A stretch of 27,532 nt of DNA from Obelidium mucronatum (lineage: Eukaryota; Chytridiomycota; Chytridiomycetes; Chytridiales; Chytriomycetaceae). The position numbers and the translations under genes are program-made. The notes below the pieces were generated by a model. It saw nothing but the letters and a program-made list of their open reading frames with translations, was not told the DNA's origin and searched no databases. Shown in pieces: positions 1-10,714 of this stretch; position 1 is the stretch's first letter; each line of letters begins with the position of its first letter. Location of the stretch: the NCBI GenBank assembly GCA_025765595.1, contig JAIVFH010000330.1:1-27532 (forward strand), read 5' to 3'.

Positions 1-32
1 CTTGGGATCCCTTTTTTTCTTTGTTCCATCAG

Positions 33-423
33 GGTTCTGAATGATTTCGATAGCTTAATTAAACGTGAAAGTGGCCGCAACACACTCTGGGATGCGACTG
101 ACGACATGTCAAACGATACATCCGATGAAGACAGTGATGATGATGATGATGATTCAGAAGATTCTAGCTCAGATGAAAGTTTACTTGACGACGGCATCTC
201 GTCGAATTCATGGGAAACAGACGACAGCAATTCTTTGGATTCATGGGAAACAATAGAGTCTCCTGGAGAAGCGGTTGGCGCTGGGTTGGATGCGGTTTCG
301 AGTTTATTGAGTCAGGAAGAAGTTGTAGGAAGCGATCAAGAGCTTGAAATGGCATTTCAGAATGGTGAACGACAGCGGCGGCTGAAACGAAAACGCGAAA
401 GTAGTATCGAAGAAGACGAATGA
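33..423 (+). CDS. 3' end of an acidic protein of unknown function (partial)
   Basis: Last exon of a gene whose 5' part lies outside the window. A pyrimidine-rich stretch ending in CAG/AG at 31-32 looks like the 3' splice site, and the frame stays open from there to TGA at 421-423, giving about 130 residues. The start of the exon contains LIKRESGRNTLWDATDD. This is followed by a very acidic Asp/Ser run (DSDDDDDDSEDSSSDES), two copies of a SWET motif (NSWETDDSNSLDSWETIES), and a basic RQRRLKRKRESS stretch that could be a nuclear localisation signal. Such acidic tails are common in nucleolar and chromatin proteins, but no family is recognisable. The gene is convergent with the LRR gene that follows. 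Confidence 0.6.
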
Positions 424-426
424 AAG

Positions 427-432
427 AATAAA
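427..432 (+). terminator. Candidate polyadenylation signal AATAAA
   Basis: An exact AATAAA begins four bases after the TGA stop of the acidic-protein gene. It is the only such hexamer seen before the convergent LRR gene, so it is the likely 3'-end signal. Confidence 0.4.
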
Positions 433-554
433 GATAATGCTAGTCAACGGCCATTTGCTTTTTTTGGACCGTTATTTCAATCAAACCGTTTATCTACACA
501 AAAAAGAACACCCCATTTCTATATTTTCGATAGATAAGTATGTCCTTCATATTA

Positions 555-1039
555 TTACACCTTCTTTTTATCCTTATTATTTTCCATAGATTTCCGTTTC
601 TTTTCATATGCTTCCTTGAGTTTCACTTCATAATCATCCATCCGCATCAATGCAAACAATCCCTCAGGCCTCTTGGTCTCCAGAATCAATTTCAACGCGT
701 CCGTCAGCGGGTTATCCATCGTTTTGAAAACCGAATCTGGTCTTCCCAGAGCCGTTTTACTAATTTCTCTTGGGAGTGTAGTGATTTGGTTTCCTTGAAT
801 TAGACATACTCTGAGGCAGGATAAGTTGCCGATTGAAGGTGGTATACTTGTCAGCTTGTTATCGCTTACAACCAGCTACACAGGGGTGTATTATTCTGAA
901 TTAATTAATCATTAAGTTTTGAGTGAATGAACCAACCGTTTCCAAACGCTTTAGGTTCCCCATTTCTTCTGGTAAGCTCGTAAGTTGATTATGAGATAGA
1001 TGAAGCACTCGAAGGGTTGCTATAACGAATTATTTTCAA

Positions 1040-1079
<40 letters not shown>

Positions 1080-1556
1080 AAAAAAAAACAGAGAGAGAAA
1101 CAGAGAGAGAGAGAAAGGAAATAAAAGAAAACCCCCCTACATACTTAAATATTGGAAATTTGGCGGAATCTCCTTAATCCCATTACAAGAAACATCCAAA
1201 TAAACAAGCGACGGACAAGACCCAAACCCATGCGGGAACTCGACCAATTCATTCCGACTCGCAGTCAAATGCTTCAAATTCCGAATCGAACTGATTGTTT
1301 TCGGCAGCGCCTTCAACCGATTCCCAAACAGCGACAAGGTCTCCAATCGACAGAGTAAAAAAATTTCATCAGAAATCACGGTCAGGTTGTTGTTTGAGAG
1401 GTTCAATCGCGTGAGTGTGTGTAGTGTCCAGAGGGTTGGAGGGATCTCTTTGATTCGTTTGAAGGATATGATGCATTGTTTTACGTGGGATTCGCGTGTC
1501 GCGTCGATTAGATTGTTGATTGATCCAGAGGAGGCGGAGAACAGAGAAAACGGCAT
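555..1556 (-). CDS. Leucine-rich-repeat protein, LRRC57-like
   Basis: Three exons: 1556-1145, 1019-937 and 875-555, spliced length 816 nt (271 aa). Introns are 1144-1020 (GTATGT..ATAG) and 936-876 (GTTGGT..GTAG). The ATG at 1556 is preferred because the open frame upstream of it (to 1733) is low-complexity Lys/Phe-rich sequence. Residues about 25-215 form roughly eight LRRs of the 23-residue type (LxxLxLSxNxLxxLPxxI), with units such as LTRLNLSNNNLTVI and LRVLHLSHNQLTSLPEEM. The tail is Lys/Glu-rich (YEVKLKEAYEKKRKS). Length and charged tail resemble the small cytosolic protein LRRC57, but LRR repeats alone do not prove orthology and the N-terminal MGN myristoylation site of animal LRRC57 is absent. 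It probably acts as a protein-protein interaction scaffold. Intron 1 holds a 37-base T tract on the coding strand. Confidence 0.8.
1041..1117. repeat. A37 homopolymer plus GA-rich tract in an intron
   Basis: A run of 37 A (1041-1077) is followed by purine-only GAGA-type sequence to about 1117. On the coding (minus) strand this becomes a CT-rich stretch and T37 just upstream of the 3' splice site of LRR intron 1. Confidence 0.9.
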
Positions 1557-1813
1557 CACACTAACTTTTTTTTTTTTAATGTTTTGAATCTGGGTCTTGA
1601 AGGGTTGGACGGGCGCCGGGTGACTTATATTTTTTTCTTTCGAAACAAGTTTTGTTACAACAAAGGAAAGCAAGAAACAAAGGGAATCAAAAAAAAAAAG
1701 CCAGTGAGAGAGAGAAAGAGAGACTCCAACCACGAGCCTTTAAAACACAACCTCAAGAAAGGAAAAAAAGAAAAAGAAGCGAGGACTTTTTTTCACTGTT
1801 GTAATTCGGGATC
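1557..1813. promoter_or_regulatory. Divergent promoter region, LRR gene / RhoGEF gene
   Basis: The 257 bp between the start codons of two divergently transcribed genes must hold both 5' UTRs and promoters. It contains an A-rich/GA-rich stretch around 1687-1785. No TATA box or other recognisable element was seen. Confidence 0.4.
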
Positions 1814-4800
1814 ATGTCAACAGCCGTTCTGCAATCAGACAAGCGGGAATCAGTCGCGTCTTCCAATGAACCAACAACACCATCACGATTATCACGATCC
1901 GTTACGGATCTGGAGCTAGGGAAATCGCGGACATCTCAATCGGGACAAGCTCCTTTATTGAAGGCGGTGAAGGATTTAGCATTGGTTTGGTAAGTGTGGA
2001 TGTGAACGATTGCGGGAATCCAGCAAAATTGAAACCAACAACAACAAAAAACAGGGTGGCTGAGCTAATGGATCTCCTATCTGATCCAAAGAAACCTCCG
2101 ATATCAAAAAAGGCATTGAATATGCTGGAGAAGGTCCAAATATTGAATGAGTTGCGAACTGGCGTTACTGCATGTCGAATCATGAATATGATTCAACCAG
2201 GAATGATTTCTCGAATCGCAGATGGTGGTCCTGTGACACCAATGACTTCTTTGGAAAATCTCGCGTCGTTCTCAGCAGGTGAAACAATGTTTCGGCAACA
2301 ATTTTGTTTTCTCACACTTCAAGCTTAACGCCCGTCCAAAAAAAAAATCCCAGCCTTGATTACATATGGAATCTCAAGAAAACTCGTTTTCCGGCCCCTC
2401 GAGTTTCTTCAAGGAAATCCAAAAGGAGATGAATCATTTCTAAGAAATTTGTTACAACTGGCGATTCTTGCACACGAGAAGGGCGGATTCATTTCTCCAC
2501 CCAGCTTCGACATTCTCGCCGCAAATACCGCCTTGGAAGCAATACAGCAATCTGATTTATCAATATCAGGCGCCTCTTCGATATCCAGTTTACTGACCTC
2601 AGATGCTCCTCCTCTTCCAAATCTACCTTCACCTGTAAACACCCAATTCCCAAACACAAGCTTTCCTGACCCCACGCAATCTACAACTCCGCGAACCCAT
2701 ACTACCCCAGCCGCAGCCACCACCGCAACACTAACCCCATCATCTCCAACCCAGGACAATGAAACCCCTGCTGCAACACCACCACAGCCCCACCACCACC
2801 ACCTCCTCCTCCCCCAAATCCTCTCCAAACTAGACTCCGTAGACAACAACCTCACCACAACCCTAAAAACAACTGTCGAACTGTTAAACAAGGTCCAAGC
2901 CGAAAAACACGCGCTCGCACAAGAGATATTCCAACACTTGGAAACCCTATCGAAACGCTTGACGAACATGGAAACAGTGCAAAAGGGGATCGTGAACCAT
3001 GTGCATGAGGTAGGGAGACGGAGTCATTTGAATGGAGGAGGAGGAGGAGGAGGGATGGGTTCTCATGTACGGTCGTCGTCGGAGTTGTCGAATGATTCAG
3101 GGACGGATGATGGTGGTTCGGGTGTGAGTGGTCAGAGGAGTGGAGCTGGGTCGCCACCGGCAACTCCGAAATTGTTTCCAAAGTTGCCGGTGGAAGTGAT
3201 GAATTCGGGGTTGCCGAAGCAGGAGTTGATGAGGCTTTCGGTTGTTTATGAGTTGATTGAGACGGAGGCGGATTATGTACGTGATTTGGGGATTATGATA
3301 AATGTAAGTTGTTGTTTGCTGTTTAGGGATTTTTTTTTTTTTTTTTTTTAATTCAGAACTTTTGAAATTCCAGTTCCATCAAGAAGAGCTACTTGCCTCG
3401 AAATTTCTGGATGAAATCACAATCTCGACTATATTTTCCAATGTTGAAGATTTAATTTCAGCAAATAATGTAAGGCTGCGGAATTCCGAGGAGTCTTTTT
3501 TTTTTTTTTAACACCAAGTTTCTGTTTTATTTTTTTTCAAGGGACTTCTCAACAAACTAAATGCCAAACGCGAAGAAAACCCAATCATTGAACAAATCGC
3601 GGATGTATTCTTGGAGTCAAACGACATTTGGGTAGAAGCGTACACAGTATACTGTTCAAACTACCCGCTGGCAATGAAGATTGTTACAAAGTTGATGGCG
3701 GATGATAAGTTTAAGCAGCTAATGCAACAGTTGACAACGAGTCCTACATCACGGGGGTTGAGTCTGGAGTCGTTTTTGGTATATACAAAAAAAAAAATTT
3801 CAGAGTCTTTTAAAAAATCACTATTCACGGTCTTTTTCGATTCCCACAGATTAAACCGGTCCAAAGGATATGCAAGTTAGATTCCCCTTCCCTCCCGCCC
3901 TTTCTGTCATCATGCGTAAAATTAACACTATAAAAAATGTTATTTCTGTCTCCCCATCCAATCCCATTGCAACCAGATATCCCTTGCTTTTAAGGGAACT
4001 ACTGAAGCACACTGTCAAAACAAGTATCGATTACCCAGAATTAGAGAAGGCGCTTGAAAACATGGAATCCCTCGCTGCCAAAGTAAATGAAGCGACGCAA
4101 GCTTTGGAAAAAAAGGAACGGCTTGCATCGCTACTTTCAAGGATAGAATCACCTGTTGTGAGTGTATTCTATTTTTTTTTTTTTTTGGTCGCATACACAT
4201 GTATTAAATTCGTTTTTTTTATTTTCTATTTTTTTTCTTCCCAACCTCAGCCTCTTCCTTATCATGAAAAGAAACTGGTGATGGAGGGAATAACTCAAAT
4301 GAACAAGAGCAAAGAGCGGCATTTGACAATGTTTAAAGACGTTTTGATTGTTTCCAAAGTAGTCACGAAAGGGAAATATACTCTGGAAACCTTGTATAAT
4401 ATGCATGAGCTTGTTCTTGTCAAGTGCAATGTACACGGTACGTGTATCATAAAAAGAAGAAACGAAATCTTTTTTTTTTTTTTTTTTGGTTACGAAATCT
4501 AATTATTTACTAGATGCGCTGCTCCAAAGGTCTTCAAAGACAACGGTATACCTACAATACACGATCGAGAAACGCGATATTACATTCACGTTTGAAGAAA
4601 ATGTCTTTGGTCGATGGAATGAAGCGTTCAAATCCTGCATTAATGATCCGGAAAATGTATTGAAGCGGAGAATTGAACCGTCTTCGCCGAATGGGAATCT
4701 ATCTGACTCGTCGCCGTCAATGAGGGAAATCGGGAAAACAAATAGCGGAGTGTTTAAGAAGACAATGATTCCGAATGCGTTTGGGCTTCGCGGAACTTCG

Positions 4801-5587
4801 GTGAGTGTGTTGATATGTTGGCACTGTAGGGGTCAACTAAAATTTTTTTTTTTTGGTATTACCAAGCCGACTGCAGCCGGAATAAAGTCGTTTACATCGT
4901 CAGACAGTCAACAGGTAAGAATTAACAATCGAAAAAAGAAAAAAAGTAATTTAAAAATTGGAATTGAATACGGCGTTTTTTTCCTGCTCAATCTAGTCCA
5001 TGAGTGCAGTTGAGTTTCTTGTTGTTGTTGTTGTTTTTCAAGCCTTTTTTTTCTGCATTGCATCAACTAACTCGACCAACCTAAAAAAAAAAAAAAAGGA
5101 AATGAGTCAAAGCAGTTCGTCACGGTCCGAAATTGATATATTTTTACCAGAAATTGTTGAAATCAATGGCGCTATATGGAAAAAGACATTATCTGCCAAA
5201 AACATGCCTTATTACTAGTAAGTTTGCAAGTATATATCTCTGTTTTAACTGTCTCCTAAAAATACAAACAAAAGCAATCCTGCAACGCTTGAGACCATGT
5301 GGCATCTACCTCGAGAGTATTTGGCAGTTCAAGCTGCAGAAGACAATAATAAAAGGAGGCGGCACTTGTCTGGAGAGCGATGGCTAGCAGATCAGCAGCA
5401 GCAGCAGTCGACGTCGTCGTTGCAGCAAACAGGCAGTGCAGTATCCGAGAGTGAGGCGGACACAGAGATTGAGGCAGTGGAGGGATTCGCCGACTGGCGA
5501 CATGTCAAGAGCGTGTACCACCACCAGCACCCGTACTACTTTAACATTGCCACGCAGGAAACGTCGTGGGAGCCGCCGAGGAAATAA
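1814..5587 (+). CDS. RhoGEF with DH-PH module and two C-terminal WW domains
   Basis: Twelve exons: 1814-1989, 2055-2278, 2354-3303, 3374-3469, 3542-3778, 3850-3875, 3977-4157, 4251-4437, 4514-4800, 4867-4914, 5099-5217, 5275-5587; 2844 nt, 947 aa, phases closing throughout. Order: unrecognised N-terminus, Pro/Thr/His-rich linker, coiled coil about 290-354, DH domain about 424-630, PH about 631-737 (final-helix Trp about 727), WW1 about 826-856 (W831, W853, P856) and WW2 about 913-946 (W918, W942). DH evidence is the opening LSVVYELIETEADYVRDL and the CR3 motif IKPVQRICKYPLLLRELL at 562. DH domains load GTP onto Rho-family GTPases; PH domains target membranes; WW domains bind Pro-rich ligands. 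Exon 6 is only 26 nt yet encodes most of CR3. Weakest junction: exon 11, where a 12-nt extra exon (4997-5008) is possible. Confidence 0.88.
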
Positions 5588-5632
5588 AGAAGTAATTTGA
5601 AGCATTTCTCGGACAAAGACAAAAGACGACAA

Positions 5633-8600
5633 ATGCTCGCATCGACGCCGTCCGACGACGACGACCGCGACGCGACAGACAGCGTGCGCGACGGACTCCT
5701 CGCGCTCGCGGCGCACGGCGGCGGCAGCGCGCAGACGCAGGCCGGCGCGGCGCTGCGGCGCCAGCTGGCGCTCCTCGCGGCCGCCCTGGCGAAGCAGGCG
5801 CTGCGCCGCCGGACAAGCCACGGGCGGTTGGGCGTCGGCGCGCACGTGGCGCCGGACACGCGCGCGCTGCTCGACGTGCGTGTTTCGTTTTTGGCGTGCT
5901 TGCGCCGGTTGCTAAAACTATCCTAAACTAAACTATACTTCTTGATTTGATTCAGTCGCTCGCGAGAGATGCCCAGGCGCATCCAGCCCTGTTTGTGCGC
6001 GCGTTGCTCGCGTGTCCCGATGCAAAAGGCCTGCTGCTCGGCCTGCTGGCTCTCATGAAGGACTGCGACAACGACTCGCGCATCATGTCGCACGCGATCG
6101 AAATTGCCCTGGTGGCATGTGCGTTTTCTTTCTTTTATCCAATCCATCGATGCTTATTCTTTCCTTTTTAGTCAGAGACAAGGAACTGCGCCACTTGCTG
6201 CTCGACTTGGGCGCGTTCAACGTTGTCTGTGCCAAAGTTACTCTGGTCCGCGAGAACTTGTCGCTGGTACAGAGTCATTGTTCATTACCATCGATATTCA
6301 CACATTCACTGCACAATAGGTTCTGGCGTTTGTTGAAGCAGCTACTCGCGTCATTTCCCTTTCTTTCAACACAGAGTCACAAACTCTAGTTTCTTTCTTG
6401 CAATCCAACGTGTATGAACTTTTTTATAAATCATGTAATCCCCTTTTTTTCGCGTTTTAATTTCATATCATACATTTACAGTCTTTCAAGCTCTTCTCCA
6501 TCTCTTGCTGTTCTCTCAATCATTGCAAATACTTGCCGAAATAACGAACTGGCAAAGTACATTAATTCTCTTCCTCATTCAGAGAGATTTTTACGTCACA
6601 TTATGGGTTACTTGTCGGATTCTGTATGGTTTTTTTTTCAAATTGTGTTTCATCCTTTTTTTTTTTCTGTGTTTTTCTCTCTTGACGTTGCATTTTTTTT
6701 TCATTCAAGGATATGAACTTTTTAACAGTCGTACATAGTCTTCAAATTCTAGTTCGATTGACTGTTGATGATCCTCTTGGACAACGAGTAAGTTCAATTT
6801 CGTAGTTCTGCCGCAGGCGAACGCCTACCGCCGCAGGCGGTGTATTCTACTGTACGACCTCCCAACCGCCGTAGGCGGTGTATTCATTCCAACCGCCACA
6901 GGCAGTGTATTCCACTGAAGGCGAATTCCTTCCGCCGTAGGCGGGTGAATTAATTCTCGATTATTCTTCCATAAAACCAAAGTGAAACCTTTTTTGCTAA
7001 CAACCACAAGGTCTTTAAAGAATCAAACATTGATCAAATCTGGAAACTAGTCTTTAGTATGCTTGAAAAGGGATCCTCTTATAGTCTCGAGCCCGTCTTG
7101 GATCTGTTGGAAGAAACTATTGCAATTCCAAAGTTTTGCACGTCTCTCGAAAAGTAGAAAATTTTTTTTTTATAATCATATGTCTTTGCCACCAGCTGGG
7201 CCAGGATGTGTAACTGATTCTCTTTCTCTTTTCGTCGGAAACTAAAAAAAGCTATTTGGCCGTGAATCATACGTATATTAAGCAGTCATTGAGCGATCTT
7301 CATGCAAACTCTGCGAGTCATCCAGTGGTACGTATATTTTTTTTATTTTAGTTTCTTACAATTCTTTTTACAATTCACCAAATTTGAAACAACAAATAAC
7401 TGTACTTTATATACAAAAAAAGCTATACCGATATGTATCTATACTCCTGGACGCGCAAATTGCTGTGCCTTCAATCATGGATGTCGTTCTTGAACTCGAT
7501 ATTATTCCACTCGCATTCCGGAATTTGTCGGAGGCAGTTCGAGGAGACAGCGCCAAAGGGAGTATTGAGCGATACCCAGATGGCGGTGATGCATTAGAGT
7601 ACTCGTGTGCCTTTCTACATGCCATGTTGACTTTGGTAACCATACTCTGTTTTCTTTTTTTTTTTGCGTTCGTTTAAGTAAACTAAACCAACCCTGAAAA
7701 AATGATTTTGAATTATTATATCAGGCCCAAGATCCTTCGACTCTATCAACAGAGACAACACGCCAACTAATTGTTCAATTCGGACTCTCAATCCGAATCA
7801 TATTCCGCGCCATTTGTGATTCCTTCAACAAGGACAAACTGGATCTGGACGGCTGCTTGAGTCCACATAGCATGTTGGATGCGATAGAGCTCTGCGACGC
7901 TGTCATTTCGTGTGCAGAGTTGAAGATTCGCGCCGAGCATTTGGTTACTGTGAAGCTGGATCGATTGATTTATTTTTTAGCGGGGTTTTGTAATGAGAAT
8001 AGAGGGGGTGAGAGTGGTGTCGGTGTTGCTGCTGCTGTTGCTGGCAATGGCGGCGGAGGAGGTGGAGGAGGAGGAGGGGGCGTCAGTAGCAGCGGTGTGT
8101 GTTGGGGAGTGGAGCTTGCTGTCCCGATTTTGCATTTGGTTGTTGTGGCGGCGGAAGCGAAAGGTGAAGAGCTTCCTGGAGAAGTAAGTTTTTTTTTTCC
8201 TTTTTCTTCATGGAAAGGATGGCTTGCTCAATGGATGCTTTTTGATTTTTTTTTTTTACATATAAGGTGATTGATTCCAATCACATCAAGTATATTATTG
8301 CGGATTCGTTGAGGACGTCTACGCATCGACATGTTATTTCGTGTAGTTTGAATATCCTGGCGCAATGCCCATCTCGAGATTTGTAAGCAAACCGTTTTTT
8401 TTTGGTTTTTTCGTCAACTAGGATATATTATTGATGGTTTTTTTTTTCGTCCAGCTTTGTAGAAGCCTTTGCTGAAATCAACAAGTCGAAAAAGCAGCAA
8501 AAGCCGGCTACTTCAGCTGTACTTGGAACGCGTCCCGGTTCTGCCGCTGGTGTCAAGGGAGACTTGAATCGTAAGAGGCAAAAAAAAAAAAGAACAATGG

Positions 8601-9774
8601 AAAACATTGAATTTAAAGACAACAACAACAAATGCAGACCGGAATTCAACGGTCGAGCAAGTGAGTGAATCGATGGCTGAGCTTGGAATCGATGACGACC
8701 GCGGTGGCGGCGGTGGCGGCGGCGAGGATGGTTTAAATGGTTTGAGTCCGATGGAACAGCTGGACGAAGCGGAGCGGTCTATTCAAGTATTGACTCAATT
8801 GGAGAAGGAGGTTGGGAGTATTGCGGAACGAATGAAGAAGGAGATGGAGGTTTTTTTTTTTTTTTTTTTTTTGGCGGCATATTTTTTTCTGTCAGTTAAT
8901 TATAGTTTTTCCTCTCTCTCTATGTGCGCAGCTGAAGGAAGCTATCGCTGAACGTAAAATTGCGGCTCATGAATCGAAATCTTTGCTGTTGAAGACAGAG
9001 TTGACGGAGTTGAAGGTTTGATTTGTTTATATTTTTTTTTCAAGTTGTTGTGGAATCTGAGACATCTTTTTGTGAATCGATAGGAAATGCTGGATGAGAA
9101 AATCATCATCATTCGTCAATTGGAGATGTCTCAATCAGAGGCTTTCCGAAAGGTGTGATTTTTTTTTTTTTAGTTTATTGGTATATTGTTGACAATTTGC
9201 CGAATTCCTCCAAGAACTCAGAATACACCGCCTTAATCCAATCCCATGAATCCGATAAGCGGAGGTATCGCGAGGATTTGGAGATTGCACGACTTGGTTA
9301 TCACGAGACGAAGGAAAAGGCCGAGGACTTTGAGAGGCAGTTGAAGGAAAAAACAAAGCAGTTGAGTTGATTTGAAAAGCATTATTTTTTTATAGAAATT
9401 CCTTTGATGTGTTAACCTGCTTTTTAATTTTAAGATTGAGTGAACGAACTGAAGCACTTGAGCTATCTCGAAACGCCTTGACCCAACTAACCGAAAAGTT
9501 TGACGACTTGGAAAAAGTATTGGAAGCGACAAGCATGGATTGCGAGAACCAATTGAGTGACCTGAAACACCGGTTGAATGTGACGGAGGAGATGGAAGCA
9601 AAGCTGGTTATTGAGGTCAAGAATTTGAAGAGCCAGTTGAGTATTGTTGGGGAGGAGAAGGACAAGCTGGCGGAGATGGTTGATAAGTATCGGGATGAGG
9701 AGCGGGAGCATGATGATTTGGTGAAGCGGTTGGCGCAGTTGGCGAATATTGCGTCAAACAAACGGGGACAGTGA
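5633..9774 (+). CDS. CIP2A-like protein (ARM-type helical head, coiled-coil tail)
   Basis: Seventeen exons: 5633-5875, 5956-6118, 6172-6266, 6320-6411, 6482-6623, 6710-6787, 7011-7153, 7252-7327, 7423-7635, 7725-8183, 8267-8382, 8455-8570, 8638-8849, 8932-9015, 9084-9152, 9215-9360, 9435-9774; 2787 nt, 928 aa (human CIP2A about 905). From residue about 205, segments such as SIIANTCRNNELAKYI, TVVHSLQILVRLTVDD and FKESNIDQIWKLVFSML align by eye with the CIP2A armadillo-like region. Residues about 684-920 are a near-continuous coiled coil, as in CIP2A, which dimerises and inhibits PP2A-B56 in animals. Poly-Gly runs interrupt exons 10 and 13. The first ATG lies 45 bp after the RhoGEF stop, and exons 1-2 are extremely GC-rich. 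The alternative, Uso1/p115, has a similar head-tail layout but fits the helical motifs less well. Function in this organism is inference. Confidence 0.68.
6811..6951. repeat. Cluster of short GC-rich hairpin repeats in a CIP2A-like gene intron
   Basis: Inside intron 6 (6788-7010) the inverted repeat CCGCCGYAGGCGG occurs at 6828-6840, 6866-6878 and 6932-6944, with a degenerate copy CCGCCACAGGCAG at 6893-6905 and a partial CCGCAGGCG at 6811-6819. The first three of the four 13-mers (6828, 6866, 6893) are preceded by A and followed by TGTATTC, giving an approximately 21-base unit. Each unit can fold as a 5-bp GC stem closed by a GCA, GTA or ACA loop. The surrounding intron is AT-rich. Confidence 0.9.
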
Positions 9775-9918
9775 AGGGTGAAGTTGTTGTGTGGATGGAT
9801 GGATGTTTAATTAAGGAGGAGCGAGCATGAATGGAGCGTTTATGTAATTTATTGTTATCGTAGCCAACATTGTGAACCGAATTGAAATATAATTTATGTA
9901 TCATGAGATTCTCATTTT

Positions 9919-10672
9919 TTATTCAAGCTGAGACTCCGCTGCCTCAACAAGTACCTTTTTGACAACAACATCGTGAATCTTTGCACTAGCATCCATACAA
10001 ACTTGGACAGCCTCCATTACAAACCCAACGTCGCCGATATCGCCATCCATCACCATTCCTGTAACCTTCCCAATCGATGGCATAACGCCAATCACGCAGT
10101 TACCCACCCAAGTACCCCCACCATTACACCTAGTCTCCACTTCATCATCCGCGCAATCCACCATCCAAAAAAGCCTATTATTTGCATGATTCCTGTAGAT
10201 ACCCACATGGCACCCCACAACGCTATCCATCATTTCGATCCCAGCATCCGCCAACGCCAACGACGCCACAGTAATACAAGGCGCGAGGAGCAACGACAAC
10301 GAGGTTGAGAAAGCATTCGTCGTGATTTCGATTGGGTCGAGGGCTTGGAGGACTTGTATGTGGATATCGATTTGGGATTTGGGCAAGTGTGTGAGGAGGA
10401 GGGAGGGGAGGATGGATGTGGAGAGATTGGTGGAGAGAGTTTTTTCGTTTGATTCCTGAAGGATCATATAGATAAAAAAAAGGGTTAAAAAAGGGTTATA
10501 GCCGCGGGAGGGGTAGTTCTTTTTCTTACTTTTTGAAAGCCTTTTCGTTTGATGCCTGCAAATGGTGAGAGTCTCACGTCACAGGATATACGACCGCCTG
10601 AATGATGATCTGCGGATTTTTGAGCTGCTCCAGTGACTGGTTTGGGTCCGTACCTGGAATCAGAATCGAGGT

Positions 10673-10714
<42 letters not shown>

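Noticed and set aside
2409..2969. Minus-strand frame of 186 codons
   Set aside because: It is antisense to RhoGEF exon 3, which is Pro/Thr-rich; no domain or start context supports it.
5384..5859. Three overlapping Arg/Ala-rich minus-strand frames in the GC-rich island
   Set aside because: High GC removes stop codons in all frames; composition is artefactual and the plus strand has the WW exon and CIP2A-like exon 1.
6811..6951. CRISPR-like array from the regularly spaced GC-rich repeats
   Set aside because: Units are 13-21 nt palindromes with short, uneven spacers inside a eukaryotic intron, and no cas genes or bacterial context are present.
1814..9774. RhoGEF and CIP2A-like coding regions as one fused gene
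   Set aside because: A TAA follows the second WW domain in frame and is a normal end for that module; no intron that would bypass it is evident. A shared transcript remains possible and is listed as a finding.
5633..9774. Uso1/p115 vesicle tether as identity of the ARM plus coiled-coil protein
   Set aside because: The head-tail layout fits, but the recognisable helical segments match CIP2A better by eye and the acidic C-terminus typical of Uso1 is missing. Not excluded without a profile search.
9973..10308. Plus-strand frame of 111 codons
   Set aside because: It is the complement of MTR3 exon 4, whose minus-strand product is strongly conserved.
10674..10713. A40 tract as the poly(A) tail of a processed retrotransposon or pseudogene
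   Set aside because: It sits inside a 76-nt intron between two MTR3 exons in the same gene, with no inserted body and no visible target-site duplication.
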